In this document: positions 36,201 to 43,327 of the stretch, one piece after another
Numbering within the stretch: position 1 is the stretch's first letter
Layout: each line of letters begins with the position of its first letter
Source: Pseudochrobactrum sp. sp1633
GTDB lineage: Bacteria > Pseudomonadota > Alphaproteobacteria > Rhizobiales > Rhizobiaceae
Length of the DNA stretch: 64,000 nucleotides
Direction of reading: 5' to 3'
Assembly (NCBI RefSeq): GCF_030376605.1
Contig: NZ_JARRAE010000006.1
Location: 186,001-250,000, forward strand
Program-made: the position numbers and the translations under genes
The notes under the pieces: model-generated
Seen by the model: only the letters and a program-made list of their open reading frames with translations
What the model was told of the DNA's origin: nothing
The model's database searches: none

Positions 36201-37670
36201 ATCTAGGAGTTCATCAACTACAGGCCACAACTCAGGATGAGTGAAACGCTTTACATCATCATGCGAGAACCACTCACCTCTATATCGGATATCGTCATAG
36301 AGACGTGCTTGATTACGTAGAGCGACCTCCTTGTCGCCTATAGATAATGATTGTGGGTCTCCGGTTTCGATGAGAAGGGCAGGCCTTATTTTTGCTACAA
36401 CTGCCTTTGTCGAACCATTCAAGGCCGCTAGCCAACCCATGACGTGCTCAGTCGATTGTGGGATCGAACGAAGCCCCAACCCCTCTGCAAGGAGCGGCGC
36501 GATTGTGCGTTCGGAATGCGCTCTGGCTCGCAAACTCTCATCGAAATGCTCAGCTGCAAGAAAGTCCTGAATCTCTCGATGCGCGAACCTGATGCGTCCC
36601 CCGACTGATGGCTGGAAAAGCCCGCAGGCTAGCAGCTCGCGGACTTCCGGACCAGTCCATGAATCCACGTCCGTAGACAGGATCTGAGCTGCATTGATGG
36701 CATCACCTGCAGTCAATGGGAGTACCGTAAAATCCCGCTCGCCTGACAAGACCACGAAAGCGGCGAGCTTAGCCGCGGCCTTCCTTGCTCGGTTAATATC
36801 AATGTTTAACCGATCTTTACTTTCTGATCTGCCGAATAGCCGCCACGCAACCAAATAGCGCATGACTTGAAGTCGAGACTTGAAAACCAACTCGGGTGCT
36901 CGGCCTTCATCAACGGCCTTTTTCCAAACATCCAAGAATAGATGCGCATCCAACGGTTGCTGAATGAGACCAATGGCAAGATTAGCGCTTACGGCGCTAA
37001 TGAAGCCCGAGGAGTTCACGCCGCGAGCCACAGCAAGTTTCTCGATGTCTCCGGTAGTAAGCGGTGCAAGGCGAAAAGTTCTGCAACTTAGATCGATTGC
37101 ATCCAACTCTTGTTTGGAATTTCGTGTCTGTCTAATGAACCGAGTCAGACGTCTTACATCGCCATCCCCAAGCCACTCACTTGGACGACTTGTGATCACA
37201 ACATGTATAGGTGCCAGTCGTCGTCCAATTTCTCGAGAAACAGTGTCGAGGGCTTTTTCAAGCGCACTTTCATTGCGTGACGAAGGTAGACGAGCCTCAT
37301 CCAAAGCATCAAAAAACAGAAATCCACCTTTTTTTGATCGCTTCCAAATGTCGAAACGCTCTCCCTGGTCATCTAATCCGAAGTCGAATGAACCCGCCAA
37401 GGACCCGTCTTGTAGTGCCTCCAGTCGCAGTAGGAATGCGTCTTGTCCTGCCTCAACGAGGCGCTGCACTTGCTGTCGAACTTCAGTTGTCTTGCCAGAG
37501 CCAGCTGTACCAAGGAGAATAGATACATCATTCGAGAGAATTTCTTCCCACGTTTTTCCAGTTTTGCGCATTGCAAGCGAAGCCCAAATACTGTCCGGTT
37601 CATTCTCAAAATCTATCGATTGAATTTCGACAAATCGTCGTGACAATGAAATATACTGACTGCTATCCAC
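33297..37670 (-). CDS. NACHT/STAND NTPase with C-terminal PD-(D/E)XK-like nuclease domain
   Basis: 1457 residues from GTG 37670 (GGGGGT a few bases upstream). The N-terminal NTPase has Walker A 'LLGTAGSGKTT' (53-62), Walker B 'GGFLFFDALDEAR' (115-126) with the NACHT-style D-x-x-D-E, sensor-like 'VVITSRPSEW' (near 157) and 'FRLAPLTTGDIEKLA'; the winged-helix end carries 'RIRFAHREIQDFLAAEHF' (near 360), the motif common to NACHT proteins. About 850 residues of helical-repeat character follow. The C-terminus (about 1300-1440) has 'RPDLRL' followed by 'VSVEIKLAE' and 'QLSNQYL', the PD...ExK layout of restriction-type nucleases. I infer an NLR-like antiviral protein: repeats sense, NTPase oligomerises, nuclease acts. 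No toxin-antitoxin partner is seen. Confidence 0.85.
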   Translation of the reverse strand: MDSSQYISLSRRFVEIQSIDFENEPDSIWASLAMRKTGKTWEEILSNDVSILLGTAGSGKTTEVRQQVQRLVEAGQDAFLLRLEALQDGSLAGSFDFGLDDQGERFDIWKRSKKGGFLFFDALDEARLPSSRNESALEKALDTVSREIGRRLAPIHVVITSRPSEWLGDGDVRRLTRFIRQTRNSKQELDAIDLSCRTFRLAPLTTGDIEKLAVARGVNSSGFISAVSANLAIGLIQQPLDAHLFLDVWKKAVDEGRAPELVFKSRLQVMRYLVAWRLFGRSESKDRLNIDINRARKAAAKLAAFVVLSGERDFTVLPLTAGDAINAAQILSTDVDSWTGPEVRELLACGLFQPSVGGRIRFAHREIQDFLAAEHFDESLRARAHSERTIAPLLAEGLGLRSIPQSTEHVMGWLAALNGSTKAVVAKIRPALLIETGDPQSLSIGDKEVALRNQARLYDDIRYRGEWFSHDDVKRFTHPELWPVVDELLDKSSSPELTDFLIEIARFGQMKSLAPKLAGYVRNPDIGYRSKAEACAALDEFEDQTFRADILSEALMATPPNVEDTDTAPNWNMFQLKALKYVLGEATLLDTISILSRIQRERANYSSATSKYLIEIVDGLLKSEKQIWLSILLRFAFSGRDENRYRMPNASARYKRFVPAIVYLASELVVDEDVRPDDSDLLDAVEMALVKDDRIDVFSLKTPMKRLADGLRARSEVKHALIQRRVALFPERVQRGRVPFGAIYPLEIRDKEENGYLFHHSDVFHYCELASEATDLSKRALYLDLAKTILGNLRGDDHEYALGQLRQCLKKYGDKEQTRQFGIHGWLLRTISRCQHQYRYDVDRWLKDKKEALQSWRSARKNRKFIMKNRREISAGDFDNSNAIWLFEKAPNELGTGTIRAVNEEYGAEIANLFSDGLRQYWKTHDTSYAERRTYLGHIGLAGVNLDYSYGELPSDADLARKAFRYAFHELNGFPEWVEELATNFPTQFCSEVKGALLADFNSEHCDGGDQVSDCISKIAYSGSGIRNLVAPMLLRMLMIALPRNRRDRMLCLDIVARAPTVELNRLSRFLVSGYRAATTRFDFREAWEWLDGIMNANSGAAINVLALTFTELDSVAQKALYFEFLAREENKPALVEGAGHVRREYGRDSNLLEWLVRASYLAWPPEKDVRHESVYSPGKNDHAESSRRNYINMLVALQTPDAIDALARLSRSKQLSSYRDTFLYQIELMRRKSGRRAELSRDEAIQFLNDQSKPPASVEEFRKLCQIHLEALLEKLHTSDDDESAFFRRGHAKEGDLRNWLAGRLRDVGERYYTVIREQEVAGEKRPDLRLHSRFEFLGKVSVEIKLAEMKHWTGNQLVSTPSEQLSNQYLFETSSHTGIYVLVNASHPRKVEKDKKTKKVKRSAFRKTVDGKAVNFEELVKCVQEKCTAINQVRNDGKKVIAITRDISEKPSDTI

Positions 37671-37900
37671 GAATACCCCCTGATACTTCTGAGTTTACAA
37701 TATCAAGAGCCAGGCGCAGGTGCCACATAAGATTGATAGGTATTCTGTGCTTACAAGATGAAGGAGAGTGGAGGTCAAGACGAATCTTCCTTCTTCCCGA
37801 TTCTGTCATTCCGTTTACTTCGACCATCGTCCAACAGACTCCCTCGGACTCTGGCAGAAAAACGATATCCTCCAGTCCACTCGCAAAGGTTTAGCACTAC

Positions 37901-38434
37901 CTAAATTTGGGGGCTTGGCACGTTAGTTAAGGCCTCATTTATAGCTTTATTGGCAGTAGTTTTTTCAGCATCAAATTCAGCCTGCCATGATGTGATTACT
38001 TTGGCATCATGCATGCCATGACGAACATGTACTGCAAGGCGATTAATTCTCTCCTGGTGGATTTGGTCAATGATCCAACCTCGTAATCCGACGTCATCGA
38101 TACGCGCCAACAGAAACTGCTTTGCATCCTCCCGTGCGGCAGGGCGGCGAAGATCACGCATCAAGCGTTTTAGTGTCGGCTGTTCATTGTAGCGTTCACG
38201 CGGTTGTTTTGGTGTCGTAGAAAACCCACGCTCATAATCAGATATTGACCAGCCATTATCGCTGTCGAATTGTTGCGGCGTAGCTGGCTGCATGAAAGGT
38301 GTGCGGATTGATAGCAGCGCTGCAATGAATGCCCAGCCAATCAGAATGGGATGCTTTTTCTGACATCGCGCCAGGCGCGCCCGTGCCAGAGCAATTTCCC
38401 AGCAGCTCTTTTGACGTCGTTTTTTCTTTTCCAT
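37901..38434 (-). CDS. Hypothetical membrane protein downstream of the relaxase gene
   Basis: 177 residues. Strongly basic N-terminus ('MEKKKRRQKS'), one membrane helix (about 28-44, 'HPILIGWAFIAALLSI'), then a soluble, mostly helical part with many charged residues. I recognise no family. It follows the relaxase gene on the same strand at a distance of about 150 bases, so it could be a mobilisation accessory protein at the membrane; this is inference. GGAAA lies before the ATG. Confidence 0.7.
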   Translation of the reverse strand: MEKKKRRQKSCWEIALARARLARCQKKHPILIGWAFIAALLSIRTPFMQPATPQQFDSDNGWSISDYERGFSTTPKQPRERYNEQPTLKRLMRDLRRPAAREDAKQFLLARIDDVGLRGWIIDQIHQERINRLAVHVRHGMHDAKVITSWQAEFDAEKTTANKAINEALTNVPSPQI

Positions 38435-38581
38435 AATAATTTCCGATTTTCTGCGTTGAGAAAACTATGAATGAAAAAGCCACCGGCGGTACGTTTTTGG
38501 GCTGTTTTTATGAGCTGTCAACATTCTAACGCGCAGAAACGGGGCATTGAGCGCGAAGATTGATGTCGCATGATGTTTAGG

Positions 38582-39790
38582 TCATCGAATTTTTGGGCCA
38601 TTTGCCTCGAAACGCTCGTCATTAGCATGAAGCAGCCGATCCCTTTGACGTCGCAATTGATCACGATCACTGATGATGGCTTGCATTGACTGGGCACTAT
38701 TGGAAAGTCTGGTTTCGACAGACGTCCGACGTCTAATTTCATTCTGTAGACGATTTTCGGCATCAGTTGCACGCTTACGTTCACCCTCAATGATTGGCTG
38801 CGCCTCTTTCCAAAGAGATTTACGGATTGAGGATATGCGCAAACCATCCCAAAAATTTCGCACCCAATTCGCAACAGAACGGGCTTTACGCATCTCAGCG
38901 TCGGCACGAGCAACAAGCTTATCTGAACAATGCAACGCATCCTGCACAATGGACTTCGCTTCCAATTTAGCATCAGCAACGGTCTTTTGTGCTGTTGTTT
39001 CGTGCTGCTTGCGATTAACATCGGCTGTTCTCGCAGCCTTCATTGCTGTGGCTGCCATCGTTTGCGCTTGCTGGACGCTTTTGGCCACAGCTTTTTCCAC
39101 CATCCACTCTGCACGTGTCAGGCGACGTCGCGCCGGACCAAGGCGGGTCAGCCCATGTGGCAAGCCAACATCGGTTGAATATGAATCCTGCCATGTTCGC
39201 ATGGCTTCCACATAGGCTTTGTCGCCCATAGCGTTCGCAGTTTTCTTTTCCTGCCCGTCCGCAATGGCAGCTTCCACGGCTTGTTTCTTGAACACTTTGC
39301 CAGGGTGCAACCGATCAGCATGGCCGGAAGAATGGAGACCGTAAGCATGAAGGTGCACATGTGTTTCATCTAGATGCATGATGACGGTCTCCAATGTACC
39401 GCCACGCGCTTCCAGATCATGGCGCAACCATTTCACTGAATCCCTCGCCCAAGCTTCAACGGCAGTTTTGACGTCGGTATCGTTGCGACATTCATCGGGC
39501 GTCACGGGATGCGACAAAACACATGTAAAAAGCGAGCCTGTATCTTTTCTAACTGCCCGCTTTTTGCCATTTGCCAGTACCTCCTGTGCCTGTTCGATCA
39601 TTATATCGTGACGACGCAAAAGCTCATCAAAATCACAGCCAAACACAGGAACAGGATTCTTTGGGTTTTCAACATGCAACGAGGCTTCCGGTGACCGCCG
39701 TGCCTCGGCAATAATTTCCGCTATAGTCAGCTTTCCGCTCCGACCACCGGAACGAGAATAAGTTTCAATATGAGCGAATTGAAACCCCAT
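38582..39790 (-). CDS. MobV/Pre-type relaxase
   Basis: 402 residues. The N-terminal catalytic domain holds the three-His metal motif 'HLDETHVHLH' (139-148), the mark of MobV relaxases; 'MGFQFAHIETYSRSGG' is a typical beginning. The second half (about 215-400) is a long coiled coil ('AEMRKARSVANWVRNF', 'LQNEIRRRTSVETRL'). It should nick the element at its oriT and lead the strand into a recipient through a helper's secretion system. ATG 39790 is chosen since the family begins there, though the frame is open to 39856; the ribosome site is weak. Confidence 0.85.
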   Translation of the reverse strand: MGFQFAHIETYSRSGGRSGKLTIAEIIAEARRSPEASLHVENPKNPVPVFGCDFDELLRRHDIMIEQAQEVLANGKKRAVRKDTGSLFTCVLSHPVTPDECRNDTDVKTAVEAWARDSVKWLRHDLEARGGTLETVIMHLDETHVHLHAYGLHSSGHADRLHPGKVFKKQAVEAAIADGQEKKTANAMGDKAYVEAMRTWQDSYSTDVGLPHGLTRLGPARRRLTRAEWMVEKAVAKSVQQAQTMAATAMKAARTADVNRKQHETTAQKTVADAKLEAKSIVQDALHCSDKLVARADAEMRKARSVANWVRNFWDGLRISSIRKSLWKEAQPIIEGERKRATDAENRLQNEIRRRTSVETRLSNSAQSMQAIISDRDQLRRQRDRLLHANDERFEANGPKIR

Positions 39791-40393
39791 TTTTATTGCT
39801 GCTTCATCGCGATGCCAGCGGCAAGCTGGCGCTCTGTTTCTTGTATCAGACCGCATACAGCATTGAGATCAGCATAAATTTTCATAAGACGGGAATCCAA
39901 GTTCAGTCTCCTATGATAGAGGTTAGACTAAAATGATCACCGGTCGGCGTGAATGAAACAAGAACGGAAAGATGTAGTGACCGACTACGTCTATTCGCTC
40001 CACGTCTTCGACTGCTCATAGACATCGGCTCTCCGAGGGTCTAGTGGGAGCCTTTTGTGTAACAGACATGTCTATTACACTGCCGTCGTACAAGACGTAC
40101 GCATATCCTACAAAGCATAGCGAGAGAGACACATCAAAAAGCCCCCTGTCATCCGGTCTACTCGTGATCAACAGGCTGCCACCAGATTCATGCCCATAAC
40201 TACAGCTGTCGGATATGTCTCAGACAGAGGTTAAGTGATTTCACCGTTATCGTGAGATACGTGGTTGGAACTGTGCGCAGCCTTGAAATTGGAAAAAGGA
40301 TTTTTCAGCTACGCCGTATGGCTTCATGCTTTTTATCAATACACCGTTTTTTACATCCTGAGATTAATCGGATTTTCTTAGCGGCATGTCATT
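39791..40393. other. Gene-free stretch between relaxase and rep-like genes; candidate oriT/control region
   Basis: About 600 bases without a gene and with many small dyads. AGTCTCCT...AGG-TT-AGACT (about 39904-39928) lies directly upstream of the relaxase gene, where MobV elements carry oriT. GGCTC...GAGCC then TTTTGTG (40027-40056) looks like a small + strand terminator, and a 24-bp near-palindrome is at 40057-40080. On the minus strand CCTGT...ACAGG followed by GGGCTTTTT (40134-40175) may end the rep-like transcript. Confidence 0.45.
40057..40080. repeat. Near-perfect 24-bp palindrome
   Basis: Arms GTGTAA and TTACAC around a central AGACATGTCT, one mismatched pair. Possible binding site of a replication or mobilisation protein. 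Confidence 0.45.
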
Positions 40394-41854
40394 TCAGATT
40401 TTATCGAGACCGAATTTTAATGTCAGCTCCGACCAATATTTATTAATCGTGGGACGGCTAATCCCACTTTCCCGCGCAAGATTGGCTTTAGTGACTCCAA
40501 TGCCTTTATCGGAAAGACTGTTAATCGCATTTTCAATGCTGTTTAATGTGCGTTCCGCGTTTTTCTGAGCAGAATATTGTGCAGCAGTTACTTGGCGCTC
40601 TTTTAGGGTTTTCTGCCCTTCCACAACATGCATCAAAACACCACGGTTCTTTTTTGACTGTTGTAAGATGTTAGGGTTCCAATGCGAAACCGCATATTCC
40701 GCAACCTTCGCAATGATCAGAGACGCATGTGCTGCATCATTGCGCTTAGATCGTGCCGCACCATTTACTAAAGCGCCTTCAAGTTCAGTGTGAAGCCGAT
40801 CAACGATCAAACCAAAGGTTTTGTTTTGATAGTCAAACTTGAATTGGGCGTCGGCAGAATAATGCCAGCCGTTCAAAATCTCATACGCCTTTTTCTGGCA
40901 GAAATTAAAAATCTCATTGCTGCCGACAATCCCCATACCGGTCTGCACACCTGCTGCTCTCCGAAGCAGCACTTCACGATTGTGGTTCAGTTCAAGATAT
41001 TCGGCATGTTCGGACAAGTCAGGAAAACGAACGTCTTGCGGGCAAACAGTGTGCCATTCTGGAGAGAGCGGACACTTTACCTGCTGCGATGCAGCTGGTG
41101 CACCAGCATCGGCACCCGCTTCAAGAAGCGCGTGACAAAGACCGAAATAGACAGAATGGAACAGATCAACAGGGCCACGTCTCCAGCCTTCCTTACCCGG
41201 TTCATTCCAGATAGCTGCTCCCTTCGGTAGCATCCAGATTGCGTGAGGTCGGATAAAGCGCCCATCATCCAATTTCAAACCGACAAGGAAATGTGGCTCG
41301 CAAGCTATTTGTCCGTCATGAGCAAGCAGCCGATAAAACAGACAACACTCCTCAACTGACGCCCAAATGCGATCCGTGTCTATGCGTAGGAAGCCAAGAA
41401 ATTTACGGTTTCCTTCAACATAAGGCTCGTCCAACGAAAAGAGCTTTTGATGAAGCCGTTCCAACGAGCCCTTTCCCCAATTGCTTCGCAAATCTTGTTT
41501 TCGTGGCACAGCAGCCACGAACAGTTCACCAGCTTTGGATTTTAGTGTTTCAGAACGCAACCCCTCTTCGCGAACTGGTCCTACTTGATGGCCGGAAAGT
41601 TCTTTGTAGCCGCGCCGACGGTAACCAAGCTCAAGCCGTTCTTTAACCAGTGCTTGTTGATCTTTGTAGCGCTGATGAAAGAATTCTTTGTCTTCTGCAC
41701 GACGCGTCATAAACGCTGGCGGCAAAATTTTTATCTGCTGCAATCCTGCTGGATTAGAAAAATCCAGACCAGTGCAGTGTTTGTCAATATTTTTGGTTTG
41801 TGGGGTAGAGTGCTCTTGATTGCTGAATACGGGAGTATTCAGCACCACGCTCAA
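40394..41854 (-). CDS. Possible plasmid-type replication/primase protein with C-terminal HTH
   Basis: 486 residues from TTG 41854 (start uncertain; the next Met in frame is at 41710). The central part resembles plasmid replicase/archaeo-eukaryotic primase-like proteins: 'FLGFLRIDTDR' gives a D-x-D (159/161), followed by 'EPHFLVGLKLDDGRFIRPHAIWMLPKGAAIW' with two His (188, 204). The C-terminus has a helix-turn-helix 'VTKANLARESGISRPTINKYWSEL' (about 456-479). It could start replication of the excised element, or act as regulator. A perfect dyad sits in its first codons. Confidence 0.55.
   Translation of the reverse strand: MSVVLNTPVFSNQEHSTPQTKNIDKHCTGLDFSNPAGLQQIKILPPAFMTRRAEDKEFFHQRYKDQQALVKERLELGYRRRGYKELSGHQVGPVREEGLRSETLKSKAGELFVAAVPRKQDLRSNWGKGSLERLHQKLFSLDEPYVEGNRKFLGFLRIDTDRIWASVEECCLFYRLLAHDGQIACEPHFLVGLKLDDGRFIRPHAIWMLPKGAAIWNEPGKEGWRRGPVDLFHSVYFGLCHALLEAGADAGAPAASQQVKCPLSPEWHTVCPQDVRFPDLSEHAEYLELNHNREVLLRRAAGVQTGMGIVGSNEIFNFCQKKAYEILNGWHYSADAQFKFDYQNKTFGLIVDRLHTELEGALVNGAARSKRNDAAHASLIIAKVAEYAVSHWNPNILQQSKKNRGVLMHVVEGQKTLKERQVTAAQYSAQKNAERTLNSIENAINSLSDKGIGVTKANLARESGISRPTINKYWSELTLKFGLDKI
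41822..41843. promoter_or_regulatory. Dyad at the start of the rep-like gene
   Basis: Perfect 9-bp arms GCTGAATAC / GTATTCAGC with a 4-base centre GGGA. It overlaps the first codons of the annotated frame, so it may be an operator for self-control, or a sign that translation starts further inside. Confidence 0.5.
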
Positions 41855-41910
41855 CGCAGCATCACAGGGTGCTTTACTTTTCTTCCGCCGTTAAGCATCA
41901 TAAGAGACCT

Positions 41911-41963
41911 CAAAAACAAACTCCGTGCAGGGTTCCAGCCCTTTGACCACGGAGTTTTATTTT
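41911..41963. terminator. Hairpin with T-runs on both sides
   Basis: Stem AAACTCCGTG / CACGGAGTTT with a 20-base loop that itself can pair (AGGG/CCCT); flanked by A-rich and T-rich tracts on both strands. Confidence 0.6.
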
Positions 41964-42124
41964 GCTCGGAACTTTTGGACACTGTCAAACAGGCCAATCC
42001 GCCGACAGAAATGTTACTGTCTGCTCAAGCCCGTATTCCTCAGATATCAATATGGGATTGCGCCGGCGAATATTCTGGCGAAAACTATGAATACAGCATC
42101 CTCCCCCTCCCATTAAAAATGCTG

Positions 42125-42160
42125 TAAAGCGGCCTCAGAACAAAAAAGAGGCCGCTTTTA
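42125..42160. terminator. Terminator behind the small secreted-protein gene
   Basis: Stem AAAGCGGCCTC / GAGGCCGCTTT with an 11-base A-rich loop; T-rich downstream on both strands. Confidence 0.85.
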
Positions 42161-42170
42161 TATTCTCATG

Positions 42171-42584
42171 CTAATCACCGTAAGCGCCATACTCACCGCT
42201 CATATCATAACGCCCGCCGCACGGTGCATCTTCAATGTAGAAGTGAATAGTACCGTTATCGAAAGCTAATAACCAAACGAGTGGGTCATTTTTATATTCA
42301 CCCATCAAAGCATCCGCATATTGTTCCCGAACTGTGAAATTTAAGCTGTCCCGCTTCATTGGGATTTCAGCTTTGCAAAGGATTTTCTGTGCGTCCATGG
42401 GTTCTGCTGCTGTGAAGCGCAGATGATAGTTTTTACCCTTTTTCTTCGTGATCGAAATGAAACATTGAGCCTTTTCACAATTGCCCACATAATCACCAAC
42501 ATAGGGATCACTGGCAGCATTCGCAGAAAAAACGGACGTCGAGAGCGATACCACAGCACTCAATGGGATAAGGAGGTGCCGCAT
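42171..42584 (-). CDS. Small secreted protein of unknown function
   Basis: 137 residues. Signal peptide at about 1-23 ('LLIPLSAVVSLSTSVFSANA'). The mature part has four Cys (in 'GNCEKAQCFIS', 'ILCKAE' and 'DAPCGGRYD'), which could make two disulfides in the periplasm, and a beta-rich pattern. I recognise no family. It follows the membrane-protein gene with one base between stop and start and has GGAG before its ATG, so the two are one operon. Cargo of the island. Confidence 0.75.
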   Translation of the reverse strand: MRHLLIPLSAVVSLSTSVFSANAASDPYVGDYVGNCEKAQCFISITKKKGKNYHLRFTAAEPMDAQKILCKAEIPMKRDSLNFTVREQYADALMGEYKNDPLVWLLAFDNGTIHFYIEDAPCGGRYDMSGEYGAYGD

Positions 42585-42585
42585 A

Positions 42586-43176
42586 TTATGCTCCGAGCTG
42601 GGATTTCAAAGTAACAACGTTCTTGTCCACTAACCGCCAAGCGCGGTTTGCAGCACCAAACGAACGTGCAGCAAGATAACAAAAGCCTGATGCGAGAACG
42701 ACTAAAGTAATGATTGGCCCTGGATTGCCCATTGGGACACCACTAAAGGCACATGACAGTGGTGATGTCAGGAGTAGAAAAACGGGTAATACCTTGACCC
42801 AGCTCTTTCGATCCAGATGGCCGAGCGAATTGGCATACTTCATCCCGTCATCCGTTTGTATTGCCGTAACAATATGTACACCACTACTTTTCGTTATGAA
42901 GGTTTTTTGATTTCGATTACCAAAAAGATAATTCTGCAAAGGATGTGGAACGATAGTTTTCTGAAGAAGCTGATCTCCAACATAGAGATACTTATATACA
43001 TCACCAATATTCGCGTTGTTTTCACAACCGCTGCTATTCGTCACTTTCCCTGAAACGGTGAAGATATTTTTCCCACTCGCAAGCTTATTCATCTCTGCCC
43101 CAATGAAACTAAGGGCTATCCAAATGCCCCTCAATACAAGCGCTTGTAAAGGGAAGCCTTTATCAAAAGAATTCAT
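42586..43176 (-). CDS. Hypothetical membrane protein, N-terminus overlapping an inverted repeat
   Basis: 196 residues. Hydrophobic segments lie at about 12-27 ('LVLRGIWIALSFIGAE'), 130-146 ('VLPVFLLLTSPLSCAF') and 153-170 ('GPIITLVVLASGFCYLAA'). The region between (about 30-125) is soluble. It has no recognised family. Codons 5-10 lie in a 16-bp repeat that is present, inverted, before the divergent resolvase gene. Forms an operon with the small secreted protein. Confidence 0.65.
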   Translation of the reverse strand: MNSFDKGFPLQALVLRGIWIALSFIGAEMNKLASGKNIFTVSGKVTNSSGCENNANIGDVYKYLYVGDQLLQKTIVPHPLQNYLFGNRNQKTFITKSSGVHIVTAIQTDDGMKYANSLGHLDRKSWVKVLPVFLLLTSPLSCAFSGVPMGNPGPIITLVVLASGFCYLAARSFGAANRAWRLVDKNVVTLKSQLGA

Positions 43177-43299
43177 CCAAATATTGTCGGTGATTAATAA
43201 ATTCAGAAAAGCCTTATAAAATGGCCGACAGAAATAAAACTGAAGAAAATTTCACATCAATTTTGTTGACGACACTTGAATTTATAAAGGCTTCCCTTT
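43148..43299. repeat. 16-bp inverted repeat flanking a 120-bp segment
   Basis: AAAGGGAAGCCTTTAT at 43148-43163 and its exact reverse complement at 43284-43299. The segment between contains the start codon of the minus-strand membrane-protein gene and the upstream region of the resolvase gene. Confidence 0.85.
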
Positions 43300-43314
43300 T
43301 CGTCAACAAATTTG
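43258..43314. promoter_or_regulatory. Candidate recombinase-binding site upstream of resolvase
   Basis: Arms CAATTTTGTTGACG (43258) and CGTCAACAAATTTG (43301), one mismatch, around a 29-base centre that contains one copy of the 16-bp repeat. Resembles a res-type site next to the gene it serves. Confidence 0.5.
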
Positions 43315-43327
43315 AGGCTGGAAAGTC

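Larger units (their letters stand above)
41855..42170. other. Gene-poor stretch upstream of the rep-like gene
   Basis: About 315 bases with two strong hairpins, listed separately. A + strand frame closes at 42127 ('ELLDTVKQANPPTEMLLSAQARIPQISI' and further), protein-like in its last 50 codons but without a credible start; it may be the remnant of a lost gene. Confidence 0.35.

Noticed and set aside
33297-37670. Reading the large island gene as a type I/III restriction subunit
   Set aside because: The NTPase has NACHT-style Walker B and no helicase motifs, and no methyltransferase or specificity gene is near.
41585-42127. + strand frame overlapping the start of the rep-like gene
   Set aside because: The first two thirds are antisense to the rep-like gene and contain a strong hairpin; only the last 50 codons look protein-like and no start is found for them. 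Kept only as a possible remnant.
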